The translations under genes and the position numbers were made by a program. From NCBI GenBank assembly GCA_903894975.1, contig CAITSE010000191.1, positions 1-46,364 on the forward strand: a stretch of DNA of 46,364 nt, given 5' to 3'. Source of the DNA: an uncultured Lentisphaerota bacterium. GTDB lineage: Bacteria > Verrucomicrobiota > Lentisphaeria > Oligosphaerales > CAITYL01. Shown piece by piece: positions 14,994-23,900 of the stretch. Under the pieces are notes generated by a model that was not told where the DNA came from, made no database searches, and saw nothing but the letters and a program-made list of their open reading frames with translations. How positions within the stretch are numbered: position 1 is the stretch's first letter; every line of letters begins with the position of its first letter.

Positions 14994-17900
14994 ATGAACA
15001 GGATTTTTTCTCCTGGAGTTTTCTCCTTGATTTCATCCTGCCGTGACCGGCAGTTGACGCGAAACTGGCGGTGGCCGGCCCTGATTGCCCTGGGGAGCTT
15101 GCTGGTGACGTGGCAGGCGGCCCTGGCCGTTCCGGCCTGTCCCGAGCCGGCCACGGAACAGCAGCCGGACGGGCAGAAAATCCAGGTTCATCTCCGGGGC
15201 GATGAATTTTCCCACTGGCATGAGGACGCAGACGGCTTCACCGTCCTTCGTGATGCAAAATCCCGGAGCTGGAAGTATGCGGAGCGGGATGCCGCCGGCA
15301 AGTTGGCTCCCGGTCAGGCCGTAGTCGGGCGGGACGATCCGCGAAAGCGGGGGCTGGGCAAGAGCCTCAGGCCGGATGGCGAGACGCAACGGAGTTCGGC
15401 GCTGCGCACAAGTCGGCTGGGAGGCGGTTCGAGTTCACAGGGGTCAAGTGTTTTACCGGATGCCACCTTGGAGCTGGTTCCCCGTACCGGCACGATAAAA
15501 AACCTGGTGGTTCTGGTGGAATTCCCGGATAAGCCGCACACGCGCACCCGGGAGGAGTTTAACAGCCTCTTCAACACCACCAACTACACGGTGGATGGGG
15601 CCGTGGGTTCGGTCAAGGATTATTACAAAGAAGTTTCCTATGGCAAACTCGAGGTGGAGTCGGTGGTCACCGACTGGATCATGATGGACAACGGGTATGC
15701 ATATTACGGCGCTAATGATCTCAATGACAACGACATCCGGCCACGGGAAATGGTGGCGGAGGCCCTGGCCAAGCTGAAGGCCACCGGTTTAGATTTTTCC
15801 ACCCTGGACGCCAACAACGACGGCCAAATTGACGGATTGACCATCATCCATGCGGGTGGCGGCGAAGAGTATGGTGGTAATGATCCCAATTACATCTGGT
15901 CGCACAAGTGGAACTTGACGACACCGGTCATTTATGATGGCAAGACCCTATCGGCGTATCATACGGAACCAGAACGGCGCGGCTGGGATACATCCCCAAT
16001 CACCCAGGGCATCACCCGCATCGGCGTAATCTGTCATGAAACCGGCCATTTCCTTGGCCTGCCGGATCTCTACGACTACCATTATGACAGCCAAGGGGCC
16101 GGAAAATTCTGCCTAATGGCAGGCGGAAGCTGGAATGGGGATTACGGGACGCGGCCGGCGCAGATGAGCGCTTGGTGCAAGAAGGCTCTTGCCTGGGTCA
16201 CCACCACCACGGTCACCACCACTGGCACTTGGTCTTTGCCACGCGTGGAGGATTCGCCGACGGTGTACCAGCTCAACGGCGCTTTTCCGTCAACCCAGTA
16301 TTTTCTGATCGAGAACCGGCAGGGCGTACTCTTTGACGCCAGCCTTCCCGGTAGCCAGCGCGGCCTGTTGATCTGGCATGTGGATGAAACCCAAAGCACC
16401 AACAACGACCGCACCCATTTCAAGGTTGACCTTGAAGAGGCCAGCGGCGTTCAACATCTGGAGCAGTACACCAGCAATGCCGGCGATGACGCTGACTATT
16501 TCCGCGCCAACACCATGGCGTCATTCACCCAGAGCACGACTCCGAACACCCAGAGCTATGCGGGAGGAGTGCTGGGGCTGGATGTCACCGGGATATCCGC
16601 CCCTGGCAGCACCATGACCTTTACCGTGTCGGCCCCGGCGCCCACCATCTCCACCACCGCTTTAAGCGCGGGGATGATCGGCGTGGCCTACAACCAGGCC
16701 CTAGCCGTTTCCGGCGGCACCCCGCCCTACACCTGGTCCATGGCCGGCGGCAGCTTGCCGGCCGGGCTATCCTTGAGTTCTGCCGGCCTCATCACCGGCA
16801 CGCCCTCCGCCGCCGGAACCAGCAATGTCACGATCCGGGTTACCGCGGGCAACAGCCTGTATGCCACCGCAAAATTCAGCCTGACCATCAATCTGGCCCG
16901 GAGCATCCCCTTCACGGAGAACTTTGAAAACGCCGGCTCCATCCCCGTCAACTGGACCCAAGAGTTGGTTACGGATTCAATTTCTTGGGTATTCCAAAAT
17001 GGCGGCGGGAAAGATGCAACCAACACCAACAATCCACCCACAGCGCATGGCGGCAGTTACAATGCCGTGCTATTGGCGAAATCCTGGAACGATCACCAAA
17101 CCAAGCTGGTCAGCCCAATGCTTAATTTTGGTTCCGCCACCCAAAATGCGCGGCTGACTTTTTGGCATTGCATGAAAGACTGGGGTGGAGACCAGGACGA
17201 GCTCCGGGTGTTCTACAAGGCGTCGGTTTCCGGCTCGTGGACTTTGTTGGCCACCTACACCGCCAATGTGGCAACCTGGACCGAGCAGACGCTCACCCTG
17301 CCCACTCCTGGATCTACTTATTTTATTGCCTTTGAAGGAAATGCAATCTACGGGTACGGGGTCTGCATCGATGACGTCAGCGTCACCTCCGAGACGCCGA
17401 TTCCGCCGACTATCACGACCTCCACCAGCCTGATTTCCGGCACGGTCGGCCTGGCCTATCGCCAAGATCTGGCCGCCACCGGCGGGGTAACGCCCTACAC
17501 CTGGTCCATGGCCGCCGGGAGTCTGCCGGCCGGCCTGGGCATGACCACGGATGGTATCATTACCGGGACGCCGGCCACCGCTGGCGCCACCAGCTTCACC
17601 GTCCGGATAACCGATGGCAATGCCCTGTCCTCAACCCAGGGCTTCAACCTGACCGTCGCTCCGGGCGCGCCGACCCTGGCCGCCATTACGCTGGCGACCG
17701 GCACCGTCGGCTTCTCCTACGGGCAGGCCTTGTCCGCCACCGGCGGGGTAGCGCCTTATGCGTGGTCCATCGTGTCCGGCAGCCTGCCCGCAGGCATGGC
17801 GCTTACCACTAGCGGCATCATCACCGGCACGCCGGCCGCCGCTGGCGCCGCCACCTTCACCGTCCAGGCCACCGGAGGCAACGCCCTGTCCGCGAGCCGG

Positions 17901-20900
17901 GCGTTCAGCCTGACGGTGATTCCCGGCGCGCCGACCATCCTGACGACCGGCACTGTCCTGACGACCGGCACCGTTGGTTTGGCCACCAGCCAGACGCTGG
18001 CCGCCACCGGCGGCGTCGCGCCCTATGCCTGGTCAATCGCCTCCGGCAGCCTGCCCGCCGGCCTGGCGCTTACCTTTAACGGCATCATCACCGGCACCCC
18101 GACCGCCGCCGGAACCACCAGCGCCACCGTCCGGGTCACCGGCAACAACGGCCTGGCTGCCACTCGGTTCTACAATCTGTATGTGGCCCCGGGGGCGCCG
18201 ACGATTACCAGTACCGGCCTAGCCGCCGGCACCGTTGGCTTTGCCTATAACCAAGCATTGGCCGCCACCGGCGGCGTAACCCCGTACACCTGGGCCATTA
18301 CCGCCGGCAGCCTGCCCGCCGGCCTGACCTTGGGCAGCGGCGGCATCATCACCGGCACGCCCACCGCCGCCGCCGCCGCCAGCTTCACCGTCCAGGTCAC
18401 CGGCGCCAACGCCCTGGCCACGAGCCAGGCGTTCACCCTGGCCATTCTCCCCGGCGCGCCAACCCTCGCCCCGGCCATTCTAGCGACCGGCAGTGTCGGA
18501 ATCGCCTACACCCAGCCGTTGTCCGCCACCGGCGGCATGACTCCCTACACCTGGTCGCTTGCCGCCGGCAGCCTGCCCACCGGACTGAGCCTGAACAGCG
18601 CCGGCCTCATCACCGGCACGCCGGCCGCCACCGGCACCAGCAGTTTCACCATTCAAGTCACCGGCGGCAATGCCTTGTCCTCCTCCGGTCTTTTCAACCT
18701 CGTCACGGTCAACGTCCCCGTGCCGCCAACCATCACCACCATCAGCTTGACGACCGGCACCGTTGGCCTGGTCTATAGCCAGACCCTGGCCGCTACTGAT
18801 GGCGTGACGCCTTACGCTTGGTCCTTGGCCGCCGGCAGCCTGCCCGCCGGCCTGAACCTGAGCAGCGCCGGCCTCATCACCGGCACACCCACCGCCGCCG
18901 CCACCGCCAACTTCACCGTCCAGGTCACCGGTAACGACACCCTGTTCTCAACCCAGGCCTTCACCTTGTCGGTTGTACCGGGCGCGCCAACGATTACCAC
19001 GGGGGTCTTGACCACCGGCACCGTCGGCTTGACCTACAGCCAGACCCTGGCCGCCAGCGGCGGCGTGACGCCCTACACCTGGTCGCTGGCCGCAGGCAAT
19101 TTGCCTGACGGTTTGAGCTTAAATGACGGTGGCGTGATTTCCGGCACCCCAACGACGACCGGCACCACGAGCGTGACCGTCCAGGCGACCGGCGGCAATG
19201 CCTTGTCCGCGACACGAATGCTATCCCTAACCATTGCCGTGGGCACTCCGACCATCACCACCGGTAACACCTTAACCACCGGCACCGTCGGCCTAGCCTA
19301 CAGTCAGACCCTGGCCGCCACCGGCGGAACCGCGCCTTATGCCTGGTCACTCGTCACGGGCTCGCTGCCCGCCGGCCTGAACCTGAACAGCAACGGCATC
19401 ATCACCGGCACGCCCTCCGCCGCCGGCACCACCAGCATGACCGCCCGGGTCACCGGCGGCAATGCCCTGACCACGACCAAAGCCTTCTCCCTTGCCGTCG
19501 TTCCTGGCGCGCCAACCATCCTGACCACCGGCACCGTCCTGACCACCGGCACCGTCGGCCTGGCCGTCAGCCTGGAGCTGGCCGCCAGCGGCGGTGTGGA
19601 GCCCTACACCTGGTCGCTGGCGTCCGGCAGCCTGCCCGACGGTCTGGCGCTTGCCGAGGCCGGGATTCTTACCGGCACGCCGACCACGGCTGGAAACACT
19701 GTCGCCACCGTCCGGGTGACCGGAGCCAATGGATTGTCCGCCACTCGCTTTTACAACCTGCATGTGGCCCCGGGCGCGCCGACCCTCACCACCACCGGCC
19801 TGACTGCCGGCACCGTTGGCTTTGCCTATAACCAGGCATTGGCCGCCAGCGGCGGCGTGACGCCGTACAACTGGACCCTTACCGCCGGCAACCTGCCGGC
19901 CGGCCTAACCCTGAACAGCGCCGGTCTCATCACCGGCACGCCCACCGCCGCCACCGGCACCAGCAGCAACAGCTTCACCATCCAGGTCACCGGCAGCAAC
20001 GCCCTGGCCACGAGCCAGGCGTTTACTCTGGCCATTCTTCCTGGCGCGCCGGCCATCACCACCACCAGCCTGGCCGCCGCCACTCTCACCCGCGCCTACA
20101 GCCAATCCCTGGCCGCCACTGGCGGCGCCACGCCCTACACCTGGGCCGTCGCCAGCGGTAGCCTGCCCGCCGGACTGAGCCTGACCGGCAACGGCCTCAT
20201 CACCGGCACGCCGACCGTCACCGGCACCAGCAGCTTCACCGTCCAAGTCACCGGAGGCAATGCCCTGGCGGCAACCAAAGCCTTCTCCCTGGCCGTCATC
20301 CAGGGCGTGCCAAACATCACGACGGTGTCTCTGCTTACCGGTACCATCTCCCGCGCCTACAGCATGTCTTTGTCAGCATCCAGCGGGATTTCTCCCTACA
20401 CCTGGTCCATCGCCGCCGGCAGCCTGCCCGCCGGCCTGAGCCTGTCCAGCAACGGCGTCATCAGCGGCACACCCACCGCCGTCGGCACCACCAGCGTCAC
20501 GTTCCAAGTCGCCGGCAGCAATACCCTGACCGCCACCAAGGCGTTCAGCCTCACCATTGCCCAAAACTCGCCGGTTATGATCACGTCCGCCCTGCCCGCC
20601 GGCACGATGGGCATGCCCTACAACCAGATCCTGACCGCCACTGCCGGGGCGACCCCCTACAACTGGGCCATCACTTCCGGCAATCTCCCCGTCGGCTTGT
20701 CGTTAAGCAGCACCGGCCTCCTTTCCGGTACCCCGACAATCGGCGGCACGGCCAGCGTCACCATCCGGGTGACCGGCGGCGACGGTCTGTCGTCTTCCCG
20801 GTTCTTCTACCTGACCATTGCCGAAAACAGCTATGCCTGGAGCAATTTTGCCGGGCGCCCCGGCATCCCCGGCAGTCTTAACGGCACGGGCACCGGCGCC

Positions 20901-23900
20901 AGCTTCTCCATGGCATATGCCGCAGCCATTGACGCCACCGGCAACCTCTATGTCGCCGACCGGACAAACCATACGATCCGCAAGGTCACGCCGGAAGGCG
21001 CGGTCACCACCCTCGCCGGCAGCCCGGGCGCCATTGGCAGCACCGACGGCACGGGCAGCTCCGCCCGATTCTACTATCCCTCTGGTATAACGGTTGACGC
21101 CACCGGCAATCTCTACGTCACGGACGGCAACAACCACACCATCCGCAAGGTCACCCCGGCCGGTGTGGTCACCACCTTCGCCGGCAGCCCGGGTGTTTCC
21201 GGCAGTGCCGATGGCGCCGGGGCCGCCGCCAGATTCTATGGCCCTTCCGGAATCACTAGTGACGTGGCCGGCAATCTCTACGTCGCGGACAGCAACAACC
21301 ACACCATCCGCAAGGTCACCCCGGCTGGGGTGGTCACCACCTTCGCCGGCAGCCCGGGCGTTTCCGGACGAACCAACGGCGTCGGGACCGCCGCCAGATT
21401 CTACTATCCCTCCGGCGTGGCGGTGGACGGCAACGGCAGCATTTATGTCGCAGACTGTTACAACTACGCCATCCGCCGGATCATGCCGGACGGCACCGTC
21501 TCATTCTTTGCCGGTAGCACGACCGGGATGGCCGGAAGCGCGGACGGTACGGGCGGCGCCGCCAGGTTCATCATGCCCCGCGGCGTGGCGGCAGATGCCG
21601 ATTGCAATGTCTATGTCGCCGACACCTATAACCGCACCATCCGCAAAATCACCCCGGCGGGCGCCGTCACCACCATCGGCGGCAGCCCCGGCCTTTCCGG
21701 CACCAGCGATGGCCTGGGCGGCGCGGCTAGATTCAACCAGCCGTACGGCATTGTCGTGGACCGGGCCGGGCAAGTCCTCTATGCGGTTGACTCCTACAAC
21801 TACCGCGTCAGCAAGGGCGTTCCCATCGCCCTGCCGATCATCACCACCACCAGCCTGGAAATCGGCATGGTGAACCACGCCTACGACCAGGCCCTGGCCG
21901 CCAGCGGCGGCATGACACCTTACGCCTGGACGCTCGCCGCCGGGGATCTGCCCACCGGCCTGAGCCTGTCCAGCGACGGATTCATCCGCGGCACCCCCAC
22001 CGCCGCCGGCACTTCCACGCTTACGTTCCGGGTCACCGGCAGCAATGCCATGTCCTCTTCCGCGGTCTTTAATCTCATCATTACCGATCCGACGACGCCG
22101 CCGACCCTCACCACGGCCAACCTGATGACCGGCGCGGTCGGCGTGACCTACAGCCAGACCTTGGCCGCCACCGGCGGCCTGCCTCCCTATGCCTGGGCCG
22201 TCACCGCCGGCAGCCTGCCGGCCGGCTTGAGTTTGGACAGCAGCGGCGTCATCAGCGGCACGCCGGAGGCTGCCGGCTCCGCCAATGTCACGATCCAGGC
22301 GACCGGCGCCAATGCCATGTCCGCATCCCTGGCCTTCTCCCTCGTCATCGTTGAGGCCGCCGCTCCGCCGGTGATCACCACCACCAGCCTGGCGACCGGC
22401 ACCGCCGGCCTTGCCTACAGCCAGGCCCTGGCCGCCACCGGCGCGATGCCCTGCACCTGGGCCCTGGCTTCCGGCAGCCTGCCCGCCGGCCTTGACCTGT
22501 CCAGCCGTGGCCTTATCACCGGCACGCCGGTCGCCACCGGCACCGCCAGCTTTACCGTCCAGGTCACCGGCGGCAACGCCGCGTCTTCAACCCAGGAATT
22601 CAGCCTGTTTATTGCCCCGGGCGCGCCGACCATCGTCACCAGCGTCCTGCCGACGGGCATCGTCCTCCGGGCTTACAACCAGGGTCTGGCCGCCACCGGT
22701 GGAATTCCGCCCTACTCCTGGTCCATCGCCGCCGGCAGCCTGCCCGACGGTCTAAGCCTGACCGGCAGCGGCCTCATCACCGGCACGCCCACCGCCGTGG
22801 GCACCGCCAACGTCACTCTCCGTGCGACCGGCGGCAATGCCATGTCTTCCACCAAGGCGTTCAGCCTGATCGTGGCCCAGAACCTGCCCGCGGTCACCAC
22901 CAGCGTCGTGCCGGCCGGCACGGCGGGCGTGCCCTACAGCCAGATCCTAACCGCTACCGCTGGAATGCCCCCGTACACCTGGTCCTTGGTTTCCGGCAGC
23001 CTGCCCACCGGCCTGAACCTGAGCAGCGCCGGCATCATCACCGGCACCCCGATCACCGCCGGAGTTACCGCCAGTTTCACCGTCCAAGTCACCGGTAACG
23101 ATGCCCGGTCCGCCGCCAGGACATTCAGCCTGACCATCGTGGAAAACGCCTACGCCTGGACCAACTTTGCCGGCCAGCCCGGCGTTGGCGGCAACCTCGA
23201 TGGCGCTGGCGCCGCGGCCAGATTCCTGACCCCTTATGACGCCGTCGTGGACGGTATCGGCAACCTCTATGTCGCCGACCGCTCGAACCACACCATCCGC
23301 AAAGTTGCGCCGGATGGCGCCGTCACCACCCTCGCCGGCAGCCCGGGCCTCGCCGGCAGCACCGACGGGACTGGTTCCGCCGCCCGCTTCTACAATCCTT
23401 CCGGCCTGGCGATCGACGCCGACGGCACTCTCTATGTGGCAGACGGCAACAACCACACGATCCGCAAAGTTGCGCCCGATGGCGCCGTCACCACCCTCGC
23501 CGGCAGCCCGGGCCTCTCCGGCAGTGCCGATGGCTCCGGGGACGCCGCCCGATTCTACAATCCTTCCGGCCTGGCCGTGGACGCCACCGGCACTCTTTAT
23601 GTGGCGGACAGCAACAACCACACCCTCCGCAAGGTCACCTCCAAGGGCGCCGTCACCACCCTCGCCGGCAGCCCGGGCCTGACCGGCCGCATCAACGCCA
23701 CAGGCGCCGCCGCCAGGTTCAATTATCCCGCGAGTGTGGCCGTGGACTCCGCCGGAACCATCTATGTCGCGGATTATTACAACTATGCCATCCGCAAGGT
23801 CACGCCGGATGGCGCCGTCACGACGTTTGCCGGCAGCGATTCCGGCGCAAGCGGAAACACCGACGGCCTGAGTACGGGCGCCAGATTCACGCTGCCCCAC